Source of the DNA: a bacterium
GTDB taxonomy: Bacteria; Elusimicrobiota; Elusimicrobia; Elusimicrobiales; UBA9959
Length of the DNA stretch: 64,000 bases
Direction: 5' to 3'
Assembly: GCA_021789695.1 (NCBI GenBank)
Contig: JAJYJH010000001.1
Span: 62,001-126,000 of the forward strand
The position numbers and the translations under genes were made by a program. Positions 1 to 8,935 of the stretch are shown here, piece after piece. Under the pieces are notes generated by a model. The model saw only the letters and a list, made by a program, of their open reading frames with translations. It searched no databases and was not told the DNA's origin. Position 1 is the stretch's first letter. Each line of letters starts with the position of its first letter.

Positions 1-2299
1 CCTCCCGTACCGGCTCCTCTTCCTGCTGCGGGGCGGCCGCTGGCTGGGCGTTGAGGTGGGACTCTATCTTGTCAAAGAATATCTCCCAGCGGTTGGAGCC
101 TTCCGGCTTGTGTATGAACCCGTTCATTTCAAGGATGCTCAAAATGTTGGTGGCACGCGCCGAAGACCCGAAATGGGCCTTCAGCAGGTCCTGCGAGACG
201 CGGCGGCGCTCGAGCACCAGGCGCAATGCGGCCAGCATCTCTTCGGAAGAGCTGCCTTTGCCAGTGCCCTGCGTTTCCTCGTCTTCCGTGAGCGGCTGGT
301 AATTGGGCCTGGCCTGCGCCTTTACGAAATCCGCCACCTTGCGGATCTCGTCCTCGCCGACGAAGGCGCCCTGTATGCGGGACGGCTTCTGCGCGTCTAT
401 CGCGAGGTAGAGCAAGTCGCCCTTGCCGATAAGCGCCTCGGCGCCGGGGCTGTCGAGGATGACGCGGGAGTCGGTCTTGGAGGTGACCTGCAGCGCCACG
501 CGCGAGGGGAGGTTCGCCTTGATGACGCCGGTGATAACGTCCACCGACGGGCGCTGCGTGGCGAGCACGAGGTGGATGCCGACCGCGCGCGCCATCTGCG
601 CGAGGCGCTGGATGGCGTCCTCGACGACGTTGCGCGTCTGCAGCATCAGGTCGGCCAGCTCGTCGATGACCACGACGATGTAGTACTCCTGCGGCTGGCC
701 GTTCTCTAGCGCCCACTTGTTGTAGGAGGCGATGTTTTTGACGCGCGCCTTCTCAAACTTCTTGTAGCGCTTCTCCATCACGCGCGTCATCGCGACGAGC
801 GACTTGGCCGCGTCCTTGGAGTCCGTAATAACCGAGACGCGGTCGGGTGTCTCCTTCGGGTCGTAGAGATAAGGGATGTCCTCGTAGAAGGTCAGCTCGA
901 GGCGCTTCGGGTCGATGAAGAGGAACTTGACCTCGTCGGGCTTGTTGCGGAACATCAGCGACAGAATCAACGACTGCATGAAGACGCTCTTGCCGCTGGC
1001 GGTGGCGCCTGCCACGAGCAGGTGGGGCATGGTCTCGAGGTTGGCGACGGCCACGGCGCCCTCGGCGTAGCGGCCCAGCGCGAAAGTGAGCGGAGAGCGC
1101 GCCTCGTTGAACTTGGAACTTTCCAGCAACTCGCGCAGGCAGACCTTGGCGCGGGTGTTGTTCGGGATCTCGAAGCCAATCGCTGACTTGCCGGGTATCG
1201 GGGCAATCACGCGTATTGCGCCGGCAGACTTCATCGCGAGCGCGACGTCGTTGGAGAGGGCGACGATGGAACTGATCTTGACTCCCGGGGCCGGAGTGAC
1301 CTCGTAGCGGGTGATGACGGGCCCGGGGTAGACGCCGGAGACGTGGACGTCCACGTTGAAACTCTTGAACGTGGTTTCCAGCTGGATGCGGGCGCCGTTT
1401 ATCTCGTCCTCTCCGGGCCCGTTGGCGGGCCCCTGGCCGGCTGGGAGGTCCAGCAGATCGGTGCCGGGGAGCTTGAAATTATTGAAATATGGATCGGCCA
1501 GCTTCTCTTTTGCCGGGGCGGCCTGATGAGCCCTGGCCGCCTGCTGCTTCGCTGATTTTACTGCGGCCAGCGGTTCCTCCACGGCGCGGACTATCCCGGG
1601 TTCCGGAGCGGGGGCCGGCTTCTCCGGCTCCTTCTCCTGCGCCCGGACTATCGGCGGCGGCTGGGGGATGGGCTTGGCGTCGTAGACCTGCTCCCCCGCC
1701 TTTTCCTTGTCGGCGATTATCCGGAGCTTCGTGCTGAGCTCCTTCTTGGCAGAAAGCCAGCTGCGGTAATCGTCGGCTGCTGCCGCCGCGGCTGTCTTTA
1801 CCACCTTGCGCCAGGAGATCTTGAAGAGCAGGTGGACTCCGGCCAGGAGTATGGCTGCGGCGAAGATGGCCGCGCCGGCCCCGCCGAACATGTTGCGCAG
1901 CGACTGCTCTAGAAAATAACCCAGCCAGCCGCCGGCCGAAGCCCACGGGCCGAAGCGCGCGCTCAGCAGCTCCAGCATGGCCGAGACGGAGCCAAGTATC
2001 ATCAATATCCCGGCGCTGAGGGTAAGAACTCCCTTGTGCGGCTTGTTGACCTTTACCAGTATGGCCACCAGCCCGTAAAGAAGGATGAAAGGGAAGAAAT
2101 AGGCCGTGCGGCCCAGAAAGGCCGTAAGCGCGCCGGCCACGCTGTCTCCGATAAGTCCGCGCGAGGCGGATGAAGTCAGCAGTACCCACGCCAGCCAGAA
2201 GTCGAACGCGAAGGCGCCGAGCCAGTAGAATGCGTACGAAAAGGCTGGCTTGTTCTTCTTTCCCTGTGAGGAGGCTCTGTTTCTTGCCGGTCTTTGCAT
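1..2299 (-). CDS. ftsK: DNA translocase FtsK/SpoIIIE family (3' end outside window)
   Basis: This is a septal, ATP-driven double-stranded DNA pump that clears chromosome ends from the closing division site. Translation from the ATG at 2299 gives about 766 residues before the window edge with no stop. The N-terminus starts MQRPARNRASSQGKKNKPAF and carries several hydrophobic segments, as expected for the membrane anchor. A Pro/Ala/Glu-rich linker follows. The motor domain has the Walker A motif GATASGKS near residue 431 and the FtsK-type stretches LFIDPKRLEL and VVVIDELADLM. The C-terminal part includes a winged-helix gamma-like region (VSQDLLKAHFGSSARATNIL). The shorter minus-strand reading frames in this stretch are not coding. 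It is the last gene of the rpsO-pnp-accB run. The family assignment is firm; only the extreme C-terminus is unseen. Confidence 0.95.
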   Translation of the reverse strand, partial: MQRPARNRASSQGKKNKPAFSYAFYWLGAFAFDFWLAWVLLTSSASRGLIGDSVAGALTAFLGRTAYFFPFILLYGLVAILVKVNKPHKGVLTLSAGILMILGSVSAMLELLSARFGPWASAGGWLGYFLEQSLRNMFGGAGAAIFAAAILLAGVHLLFKISWRKVVKTAAAAAADDYRSWLSAKKELSTKLRIIADKEKAGEQVYDAKPIPQPPPIVRAQEKEPEKPAPAPEPGIVRAVEEPLAAVKSAKQQAARAHQAAPAKEKLADPYFNNFKLPGTDLLDLPAGQGPANGPGEDEINGARIQLETTFKSFNVDVHVSGVYPGPVITRYEVTPAPGVKISSIVALSNDVALAMKSAGAIRVIAPIPGKSAIGFEIPNNTRAKVCLRELLESSKFNEARSPLTFALGRYAEGAVAVANLETMPHLLVAGATASGKSVFMQSLILSLMFRNKPDEVKFLFIDPKRLELTFYEDIPYLYDPKETPDRVSVITDSKDAAKSLVAMTRVMEKRYKKFEKARVKNIASYNKWALENGQPQEYYIVVVIDELADLMLQTRNVVEDAIQRLAQMARAVGIHLVLATQRPSVDVITGVIKANLPSRVALQVTSKTDSRVILDSPGAEALIGKGDLLYLAIDAQKPSRIQGAFVGEDEIRKVADFVKAQARPNYQPLTEDEETQGTGKGSSSEEMLAALRLVLERRRVSQDLLKAHFGSSARATNILSILEMNGFIHKPEGSNRWEIFFDKIESHLNAQPAAAPQQEEEPVRE

Positions 2300-2358
2300 G
2301 ATGTGATGAATGGGGACAGGGAGCCCCGTAGAAGCGGAAGTCCCGGGTTGGGCCGGAC

Positions 2359-2586
2359 TTAGCCGCGCTCCGTCATGACCACCCTGAAGTTAAGTTCTTT
2401 CGGGTACAGTGAGATCTTCCCCTGAGCGGCCAGCCAGCCCAGCGCCAGGTAGAGCGCCGAACTGGACAGGTGCAGTTTGAGTTTGAGGTCCCAGGAAGAG
2501 GCGTCTCCGCCAAAAGCCTTCAGGGCCTCCAGCAGGTTGCCGGCCGTCTGCGCCACCGTGTCGGAGAACTTGGCGGTCTCTTCCAT
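2359..2586 (-). CDS. Small winged-helix protein (DUF2582-like)
   Basis: A 75-residue protein with a predicted winged-helix fold; its middle (LKLHLSSSALYLALGWLAAQ) resembles the short DUF2582 winged helix-turn-helix family. That family is normally a single domain of this size. Whether it binds DNA or a protein partner is not established. It begins one base after the accB stop and is followed by a 59-base gap before ftsK, so it is probably co-transcribed with accB. There is no signal peptide or membrane segment. The domain match is from memory, so the function is left open. Confidence 0.75.
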   Translation of the reverse strand: MEETAKFSDTVAQTAGNLLEALKAFGGDASSWDLKLKLHLSSSALYLALGWLAAQGKISLYPKELNFRVVMTERG

Positions 2587-2587
2587 A

Positions 2588-3061
2588 TTATTTCTTCTTT
2601 ACCAGGAACAGGTCGCCGTTCGGCTCCACTGGCTTGCCGTTCTCGTGTATAACCTTCTCTACGATACAGTCAAACTCCGCCTTGATTTCGTTGAAGACCT
2701 TCATGGCCTCGATTATGCAGATGACCTGGCCTTCCTTGATGGAATCGCCTTCCCGTACGTACGGAGGGCTGGACGGGGTGGGCGCGCGGTAGAAGATGCC
2801 GGACATGGGGGCTTTTATGGTCTCTCCGCCGGGTACGGGCTGGGGCTGGGACTTGTCCGCGGCAGGCTTGGCCGCGGCATGGGCGGCCGCCGGCGCGAAA
2901 ACCGGGATCTGGTGCACGGCGTTGTTGTGCTTGCGCACCAGCTTTATATAGGTGCTGTCCTTGGAGAACTCGATGACTTCCAACTTGTTGGAGTTCATGA
3001 ACTGGTAGAACTTCTGCACCTGGTCGAACGCTGTTTCCTGGGTCTTGACTGTCTTTTTCAT
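2588..3061 (-). CDS. accB: Biotin carboxyl carrier protein of acetyl-CoA carboxylase
   Basis: AccB carries the biotin that shuttles carboxylate from biotin carboxylase to the carboxyltransferase in the first step of fatty acid synthesis. The 157-residue length is normal. An N-terminal dimer-like region (residues 1-50) is followed by an Ala/Pro-rich hinge (about 52-78) and the biotinyl domain (about 80-157). The biotin site is the lysine of EAMKV, Lys121. An accC gene, usually adjacent, is not present here; a winged-helix gene and ftsK follow instead. A perfect 13-bp GC hairpin lies in the 63-base gap after pnp and may modulate readthrough. The leader contains the purine-rich stretch CAGGAGAT before the ATG. 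Confidence 0.95.
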   Translation of the reverse strand: MKKTVKTQETAFDQVQKFYQFMNSNKLEVIEFSKDSTYIKLVRKHNNAVHQIPVFAPAAAHAAAKPAADKSQPQPVPGGETIKAPMSGIFYRAPTPSSPPYVREGDSIKEGQVICIIEAMKVFNEIKAEFDCIVEKVIHENGKPVEPNGDLFLVKKK

Positions 3062-3084
3062 TGGCTGATCTCCTGAGGGTGTGT

Positions 3085-3115
3085 CCCCGCCCCCGCGCGT
3101 TCCGCGGGGGCGGGG
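3085..3115 (-). other. Perfect GC hairpin between pnp and accB
   Basis: Positions 3085-3097 and 3103-3115 are perfectly complementary over 13 bp, all G and C, with a 5-base loop. There is no U-run after the stem on either strand, so it is not a standard intrinsic terminator. It could be an RNA-processing site, an mRNA-stabilising stem for pnp, or a rho-type or attenuating structure. The structure is read directly; its role is inference. Confidence 0.6.
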
Positions 3116-3124
3116 TATAGACGG

Positions 3125-5242
3125 CTACTTCTTGCCCTGCAGAAGGACGCGGCGGGAGAGCCGGAACTTTCCAGAATTCTCCATGTCCACGACCTTCACT
3201 TCCACCTCCTGTCCCATCTTCAGTACGTCGTCGACGCGGTTGATGCGGTGCGTATCGACCTCGGAGATGTGCAGCAGGCCTTCCTTACCGGGCAGCACTT
3301 CCACGAAGGCGCCGAAGTCCACTATGGACACCACGCGCCCCTTGTAGACCTTGCCCACTTCCACTTCCATCGTATAGTACTCCACCATCTGCTTGGCGGC
3401 CTCGAGGCTGGCCTTGTCGACGCTGGAGACGAACACGCTGCCGTCGTCCTCCACCTCGATGTTGGCGCCGGTCTTCTCGATGATGCCGCGGATGTTCTTG
3501 CCGCCGGGGCCTATGAACGCTCCGATCTTGTCCTTCGGCAGCTGCAATTTGACGATGCGCGGCGCCCACTCGGAGATGTCCTGGCGGGGCTGCGGCAGCG
3601 CCTTCTCCATCAGGTCGAGGATGTGCAGGCGGCTGCGGGTGGCCTGCTCGATAGCCTCCTTCATGATGTTCATCGGGATGCCGCTGGCCAGCTTCACGTC
3701 CATCTGGAACGCCGTCACGCCCTTGCGGGTGCCGGTGATCTTGAAGTCCATGTCGCCGTAATGGTCTTCGAGTCCTGCGATGTCGGAGAGGACCGCGTGC
3801 CTGGAACCATCGGTGACGAGGCCCATCGCGATGCCGGAGCAGGCGGCTTTCAGCGGCACGCCGGCGTCGAACATCGCCAAGGACCCGCCGCAGACGGTCG
3901 CCATGGACGAGGAGCCGTTGGACTCCAGGATGTCGCTGACGATGCGGATGGTGTACGGGAACTGCTCCTCACCGGGCAGCAGCGGCAGCAGCGCGCGCTT
4001 GGCGAGGTGGCCGTGGCCTATCTCGCGGCGGCCCGGGCCGCGGTCCGGCTTCACTTCTCCGGTACTCCAACTCGGGAAGTTGTAGTGCAGCATAAAGCGG
4101 TCGAAGGTCTTGCCCTCGAGCGCGTCCAGCATCTGCCTGTCCTCGGAAGTGCCGAGCGTGACGGTCACCAGCGCCTGCGTCTGGCCGCGGGTGAACACGG
4201 CGGAGCCGTGCGTGCGGGGCAGGAAGCCGGGCTCGATGGTTATCTGGCGCACCTCGTCGGTCTTGCGGCCGTCGGTGCGGACCATCGTGTCCAGCGTGAT
4301 GCCGCGCCAGACGGTGTAAAGGATGTCCTCAAAGACGGTCTTGACCTGGTAGGAGGCGGTGGCGTCCTCCTTGAACTTCTCGACCATCGCGGCGACGGCC
4401 TTCGCCTTGACCTCGTCCAGGGCCTTCTCCATCGCGTGCTTCTCCGGCCTGGAGCGCAGGATGCGGTCTATCTCGGAGCGGACCATCCCGTCTACTTCGG
4501 TCTTGAGCTCCGGCTTTATCGTCGGGGTGGCGACCGGGGTCTTAGACTTGCCTACCTGCTCCTTCATTTTGATCTGCATATCGCAGAGTTTGCCGAGCTC
4601 CGGCATCGCGGCCTCGAGAGCGGCGACCAGATCGGAGTTGGGGATCTCCTTGGCGCCGCCCTCCACCATCAGTATGTTCTTTGCGGTACCGGCGATCACG
4701 AGTTCCATCTCGGCGTTCTCACGCTGCTCGTTGGTCGGGTTCATCACGAACTTGCCGTCCACCTTGCCGAGGCGCACGGCCGCGACCGGGCCGTTCCACG
4801 GTATGTCGGAGATCATCAGCGCCGCGGAGGCGGAGTTGATCGCCACCACGTCGGCATCGTTGTCGCCGTCGAACGAGATCACCGTGTTGGTGACCTGTGT
4901 CTCGGTGTTGAAGTAGTCGGGGAACAGCGGGCGTACGGTTCGGTCAGTCAGGCGGCTGGCGAGTATCTCCTTCTCGCGGGCCTTGCCCTCGCGCTTGAAG
5001 AAGCCCCCGGGTATCTTGCCGGCGGCGTAGGTGCGCTCCTTGTAGTCGCAGCTGAGCGGCACGAAGGCGGGCGGTGTGTCCTTTGGCTTGGAAGCCTGGA
5101 CGGCGGTCGACAGCACCATGGTGTCGCCGATGCGCACCGTTACGGCGCCGCCGGCCTGCTTGGCCAGCCAGCCGGTCTCGAACGAAATGGACTTATCCCC
5201 CACCTGGACGTCCAGATGGAGCGGTTTGTTGTTATGTTCCAT
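3125..5242 (-). CDS. pnp: Polyribonucleotide nucleotidyltransferase (PNPase)
   Basis: PNPase is the phosphorolytic 3'-5' exoribonuclease that acts in mRNA decay, usually as a trimer in the degradosome. The 705-residue product has the full family layout: a first RNase PH-like domain from the N-terminus (DRTVRPLFPDYF near residue 105), an alpha-helical linker, a second RNase PH-like domain (RTHGSAVFTRGQTQALVTVT), a KH domain (IGPGGKNIRGIIEKTGANIE) and a C-terminal S1 domain (GKVYKGRVVSIVDFGAFVEV). It follows rpsO by two bases, the classic rpsO-pnp operon, so it likely shares the promoter upstream of rpsO. A large open frame on the opposite strand is an artefact of GC-rich codon use. Confidence 0.98.
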   Translation of the reverse strand: MEHNNKPLHLDVQVGDKSISFETGWLAKQAGGAVTVRIGDTMVLSTAVQASKPKDTPPAFVPLSCDYKERTYAAGKIPGGFFKREGKAREKEILASRLTDRTVRPLFPDYFNTETQVTNTVISFDGDNDADVVAINSASAALMISDIPWNGPVAAVRLGKVDGKFVMNPTNEQRENAEMELVIAGTAKNILMVEGGAKEIPNSDLVAALEAAMPELGKLCDMQIKMKEQVGKSKTPVATPTIKPELKTEVDGMVRSEIDRILRSRPEKHAMEKALDEVKAKAVAAMVEKFKEDATASYQVKTVFEDILYTVWRGITLDTMVRTDGRKTDEVRQITIEPGFLPRTHGSAVFTRGQTQALVTVTLGTSEDRQMLDALEGKTFDRFMLHYNFPSWSTGEVKPDRGPGRREIGHGHLAKRALLPLLPGEEQFPYTIRIVSDILESNGSSSMATVCGGSLAMFDAGVPLKAACSGIAMGLVTDGSRHAVLSDIAGLEDHYGDMDFKITGTRKGVTAFQMDVKLASGIPMNIMKEAIEQATRSRLHILDLMEKALPQPRQDISEWAPRIVKLQLPKDKIGAFIGPGGKNIRGIIEKTGANIEVEDDGSVFVSSVDKASLEAAKQMVEYYTMEVEVGKVYKGRVVSIVDFGAFVEVLPGKEGLLHISEVDTHRINRVDDVLKMGQEVEVKVVDMENSGKFRLSRRVLLQGKK

Positions 5243-5244
5243 GT

Positions 5245-5514
5245 TTATTTCCTCAGTCCTAATGCCTTGATCACCTTCTTGTACTCCTCGCGGTCGTTCT
5301 TCTCGAGGTAGGACAGGAGGCGCTTGCGCTGGGCGACAAGCTTGGACAGCCCGCGTTGGGAGGCGTGGTCCTTGGGGCTGGCGGTGAGATGCTTGGCTAG
5401 GTACTGTATCCTCTCGGTTATCAGGGCGACCTGCACCGAGGTGGAGCCCGTGTCGTTGGGCTTTGCGGAGAACTTCTCCGTTATCTCTCTGGTTTTATTA
5501 GTGGTTAGTGCCAT
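5245..5514 (-). CDS. rpsO: 30S ribosomal protein S15
   Basis: S15 binds the central domain of 16S rRNA and helps form the subunit bridge. The 89-residue length is standard, and the signature stretches HLTASPKDHASQRGLSKLVA and RKRLLSYLEKND are present. The ATG is preceded by an A/G-rich leader. It is first in the rpsO-pnp operon, with a strong promoter about 40-70 bases upstream. In other bacteria S15 represses its own translation through a leader structure; I see no clear equivalent here. Confidence 0.97.
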   Translation of the reverse strand: MALTTNKTREITEKFSAKPNDTGSTSVQVALITERIQYLAKHLTASPKDHASQRGLSKLVAQRKRLLSYLEKNDREEYKKVIKALGLRK

Positions 5515-5553
5515 TTTTTTCTCTCTTTATACTTGGATTTTTTCCTTTGCCAT

Positions 5554-5583
5554 ATTATATTAATTGGCCGTCCCGGTAGTCAA
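5554..5583 (-). promoter_or_regulatory. Probable sigma-70 type promoter for rpsO-pnp
   Basis: On the minus strand TTGACT (5578-5583) and TATAAT (5554-5559) are separated by 18 bp, a near-consensus housekeeping promoter. Transcription would start about 30 bases before the rpsO ATG. This comes from direct reading of the sequence. Confidence 0.65.
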
Positions 5584-5697
5584 CGCTCGCTTGGGGCGCG
5601 CCGGACTCTGGAGCGGCGCGGGGCGGCTTTTTGCGCGTTGTCAAATTTGTTATGATTTTCTGCCGGCTTTCCGCCGGGACCGCTCTGGAGGCGCTAT

Positions 5698-7188
5698 ATG
5701 CAGAAGAACGTGATACATGCCAACAGGATTGCTGCCTTTCTTAACAAGGCGCCGCGGGATTTTGATCGCGCCGACTTGGTCAGGTATATAAAGGCCAACG
5801 GGGTGCGGATGGTCAATTTCCGCTATGCGGCCGGCGACGGCCGTCTTAAGACCCTTAATTTTATCATCAACGACGAAAAGTATTTAGAGCGCATCCTGGC
5901 GGCCGGAGAGCGCGTTGACGGCTCCAGCCTTTTCGGGACTATCGACGCCGGGTCCAGCGACCTCTACGTGGTCCCCCGCTACAGCACAGCCTTCGTCAAT
6001 CCCTTCTCGCAGATCCCTGCCGTGGACATCCTCTGCCATTTCTACACCCCGGACGGCAAGCCGTTCGACAGCTCTCCCGCCGGCATACTGCGCCGCGCCG
6101 AGGAGGAGTTCCGCAAGGTCTCCGGCTACGAGTTATACGCGTTGGGCGAACTGGAATACTATGTAATTTCCCCGAGGAACGCTCTCTATCCGACCGTGAC
6201 GCAGAAGGGCTACCATGAGGCCTACCCTTTCTCGAAGTGGGAGGGGCTGCGCGTCGAGGCCATGGCCGCCATCGCCGAGGCCGGCGGGCGGATAAAATAC
6301 GGGCATTCTGAAGTGGGCTTCATCCGTACCGAGGACTCCGAGATGGCCCAGCAGGAGATAGAGTTCCTGCCGGTACCCGCCTCCGAGGCTGCCGATCAGC
6401 TCTCAGTGGCGAAATGGATACTGTCCGGCATCGGCAATAAGTACGGAGTGGTCATCTCCTTCGCGCCGAAAATCTCCATCGGCCACGCCGGCTCCGGGCT
6501 GCACGTGCACACCTGTCTTATGAAGAACGGCAGGAACGCGATGCTGGATAAGGGCGGACTTTCGGCCCAGGCGCGTAGGCTGATAGCCGGCTTCCTCGAA
6601 CTGGCTGCGCCGATAACCGCTTTTGGCAACACAGTCCCAACGTCGTATTTCCGCTTGGTCCCGCATCAGGAGGCGCCAATCAATGTCTGCTGGGCCTACC
6701 GCAACCGCTCGGCGCTGATCCGCATCCCGCTGGGCTGGATGAACGCCGGCGGCATGGTGCGCGACGCCAATCCGGGGTCAGCCCCCGCGGAAGTCGGGTC
6801 CAACCAGACCGTGGAAATACGCTCCGCCGACGGCTCGGCGAACCTGCACCTGCTGCTGGCCTCGCTCTGCGTGGCTGCGCGCCGCGGGTTCGAGCGCAGG
6901 GACGCGCTCTCCTTCGCCGACAGGCACTTCGTGGACAAGAACATCTACGACAAGGCTAACGCCGCCCTGCAGCAGAAATTCCCAAGGCTGCCTTCGTCCT
7001 GCTGGGAATCAGCGGAAGCCCTCCAGAAGAACAGAGGCGCTTTCGAGGCCCGCGGGGTCTTCACGCCGCAGGTGATAGACGGTAGCGTCAAAAGGCTGAA
7101 GTCTTACGACGATCGTAATCTCAGCGAACGGCTGTTCGGCAAGGAAGAGGAGATAAAACGCCTCGTCGAGGAATACCTTTACTGCTAG
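5698..7188 (+). CDS. Glutamine synthetase family protein (GSI type)
   Basis: A 496-residue member of the glutamine synthetase fold, which ligates ammonia to glutamate with ATP. The catalytic-domain landmarks are visible: the metal-ligand strand GELEYYVIS, the QQEIEFLP segment, the ATP/metal motif GSGLHVHTCL, the glutamate-binding segment AYRNRSALIRIPL, and the arginine motif EIRSADGSANLHLL. The ATG at 5698 has a Shine-Dalgarno GGAGG just upstream. A possible -10 TATGAT lies at 5651-5656 with no good -35. The gene stands alone between divergent and convergent neighbours, with no glnB or amt nearby. Some GS-like proteins instead act on gamma-glutamyl amines, so the substrate is not proven. Lengths of 440-480 are usual; this one is slightly longer. 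Confidence 0.9.
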   Translation: MQKNVIHANRIAAFLNKAPRDFDRADLVRYIKANGVRMVNFRYAAGDGRLKTLNFIINDEKYLERILAAGERVDGSSLFGTIDAGSSDLYVVPRYSTAFVNPFSQIPAVDILCHFYTPDGKPFDSSPAGILRRAEEEFRKVSGYELYALGELEYYVISPRNALYPTVTQKGYHEAYPFSKWEGLRVEAMAAIAEAGGRIKYGHSEVGFIRTEDSEMAQQEIEFLPVPASEAADQLSVAKWILSGIGNKYGVVISFAPKISIGHAGSGLHVHTCLMKNGRNAMLDKGGLSAQARRLIAGFLELAAPITAFGNTVPTSYFRLVPHQEAPINVCWAYRNRSALIRIPLGWMNAGGMVRDANPGSAPAEVGSNQTVEIRSADGSANLHLLLASLCVAARRGFERRDALSFADRHFVDKNIYDKANAALQQKFPRLPSSCWESAEALQKNRGAFEARGVFTPQVIDGSVKRLKSYDDRNLSERLFGKEEEIKRLVEEYLYC

Positions 7189-7224
7189 GGCGGAGGCTCC
7201 AGCCAGCGGAGAGCACGGGGGCAG

Positions 7225-8334
7225 TTACCTGAAAAGTCCGGTGAGCATCGGGATTATCTCTATGGCTATCAGCACGATGACGATGATTTCGAGCCACTGG
7301 CTGCGGCGGGTGTTGACCTCGCCGTGGAGCATCTGGCTTATCTGCGCCAGCGTCTCCATCTTGCGCGAGATGCTCTTCTTCCAGTCGTCGAAGTGAAATT
7401 CCACGGCGGAGGCTCTGAAAACCACGGCCAGATAGGGGTCGCCCACGGTCTTCAGTGAGTTCTCCACCCTTCCCAGGAATTCGGAAAATTCCATATACTT
7501 GCGGCTGGAGTCCTCGGCAATGTCGGCGTAGAGGTTCTTGAAGATGTTGGCGACGCTCTCCCGCTTCTGGTCCATCGTGTCGTAGAGCTCGTCGAGTTTG
7601 CGGCCCAGCATCTCGTCGTAGTAGCGGAACTCCAGCAGGTGCGTCAACGAGAACTCTATAACGTCCGCCACGTCGCGCTCCCCGTCCGGCTCTATCAGCA
7701 GCGCCGAGTTCCAATCTATTATCGCCATGTCGGAGCTGGAATACTGCAGGGCGCTCTCAAGTATGAAGTTCCGGGATTCCTCCCCGAGTCTCTCCTCGTC
7801 CTCGGCCAGTATCAGCGCCGCCACGTCGGCGTTCCGGATGAACGACTTCGGGTCCCCGGAGCCGTCGGCCTTCTCGATGAGGTAGGTTATATAATCCTCG
7901 TAGATTTCCCACTCTGCGGGGTTCTGCAGGGCGGGGGCTATCAACTTTTTTAAGGCGTCTTTGCGGGAGACGGCGAACAGTTCCACCTCGTTCGAGGTTT
8001 CCAGCCCGGCCGCGATTTTTACCAGGCTGTCCCAGTCTGTCCCGGGCGGGATGGGAAGCTCCAGCGTGACCGAGATAACGCCGTAGTTCCAGATGCGGGC
8101 GAAGATGCGGGCGGCAAGCCTGCCCGAGGAGAAGTCCAGCGTCTCCTCTCCGAGGTCCACCTTGAGCGGGGATTCCTTTATTATCACGGCCTTGCGCGTG
8201 TCGGTCGCGAACTTGAGGCGGGTGCCCTTCGTGCCGGCGCTAAGCAGTTGCTCGGCGCGCTGCATGGAGATCTCCCCCGCCACATCGAAAACGCGGTGAA
8301 CGAGTATCGTGCCCTTATGTACGGTCGGCGGCAT
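7225..8334 (-). CDS. RMD1/YagE family protein (DUF155)
   Basis: A 369-residue protein resembling the RMD1/YagE (DUF155) family, whose eukaryotic members sit in mitochondrial membranes and whose bacterial role is unknown. Family-like features are the long C-terminal helical part with DAL/ENSLKTVGDPYLAVVFR-type sequence and a single C-terminal transmembrane segment (about residues 345-365, WLEIIVIVLIAIEIIPMLTG), which makes it a likely tail-anchored inner-membrane protein. It lies in a minus-strand run with the lipoprotein and cinA genes but is separated by small gaps. No catalytic motif is recognisable. Confidence 0.8.
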   Translation of the reverse strand: MPPTVHKGTILVHRVFDVAGEISMQRAEQLLSAGTKGTRLKFATDTRKAVIIKESPLKVDLGEETLDFSSGRLAARIFARIWNYGVISVTLELPIPPGTDWDSLVKIAAGLETSNEVELFAVSRKDALKKLIAPALQNPAEWEIYEDYITYLIEKADGSGDPKSFIRNADVAALILAEDEERLGEESRNFILESALQYSSSDMAIIDWNSALLIEPDGERDVADVIEFSLTHLLEFRYYDEMLGRKLDELYDTMDQKRESVANIFKNLYADIAEDSSRKYMEFSEFLGRVENSLKTVGDPYLAVVFRASAVEFHFDDWKKSISRKMETLAQISQMLHGEVNTRRSQWLEIIVIVLIAIEIIPMLTGLFR

Positions 8335-8354
8335 TTTTACCCCCTGTGTCGGAG

Positions 8355-8903
8355 TCAGGACCGCTTTTTGCCCGCGAGCAGGTTCTCCACTCCGCTTATG
8401 ATGGATTGGTCGGCCGCCGGGTCGTAGCCTTCCCAGACGTCGTATACGTCGTGGTTCTTGTCCAGCAGGAAGATGTACGGTACGCCGCGGGTGCGGTAGA
8501 GCGCCGAGGTGCTGGCGCCGCCGTAGGCCAACGGGAAGGTGACCCCGGTCGCCTTAGCGAAGCCCAGCGCCGCCTCGGCGCTGTCCTCGACGCAGATCCC
8601 GACGACGTTGAGCCCTTTCGGTCCGTACTTGGAGTATACCTTCTCCACGAACGGGCCGGCTTCGCGGCAGTACGGGCAGGTTTTAGAGAAGAAGAAAACC
8701 ATCACCGGCTTCCCGGCGTAGGAAGCCAAGTCCACTTTCCCGCCTGAGGCTCCGGGCAGGCTGAAATAGGTCCTGCTGTTCTCGGCGCCGCCGGCGGCGG
8801 CCTGCTGCTGCGCGGGAGCGGCGGCAGGGGCCGGTGAGCTCTCCTTCTTACCGCAGGCGGCCAGCAGCAGCGAAGCGGAAAGGGTTAAAAATATGATTCT
8901 CAT
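8355..8903 (-). CDS. Thioredoxin-fold lipoprotein (TlpA/ResA-like)
   Basis: A 182-residue exported protein. The N-terminus has a lipoprotein signal with lipobox LLAAC (Cys17), followed by an Ala/Pro/Gln-rich tether and a thioredoxin-like domain from about residue 44. The redox pair lies in KTCPYC (Cys76, Cys79), and the cis-proline region RGVPYIF is present. Members of this family reduce or reoxidise periplasmic disulphides, for example in cytochrome c maturation, but no cytochrome genes are nearby, so the partner is unknown. CPYC is more typical of glutaredoxin-type active sites than of TlpA. Confidence 0.88.
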   Translation of the reverse strand: MRIIFLTLSASLLLAACGKKESSPAPAAAPAQQQAAAGGAENSRTYFSLPGASGGKVDLASYAGKPVMVFFFSKTCPYCREAGPFVEKVYSKYGPKGLNVVGICVEDSAEAALGFAKATGVTFPLAYGGASTSALYRTRGVPYIFLLDKNHDVYDVWEGYDPAADQSIISGVENLLAGKKRS

Positions 8904-8935
8904 GAGTATTGGTTCCTTTAAAAACAGATTTGGCT

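Noticed and set aside
3248-5311. Long open frame on the plus strand opposite pnp
   Set aside because: GC-rich third-position bias of pnp leaves the opposite strand open; pnp has clear domains and the plus frame has none.
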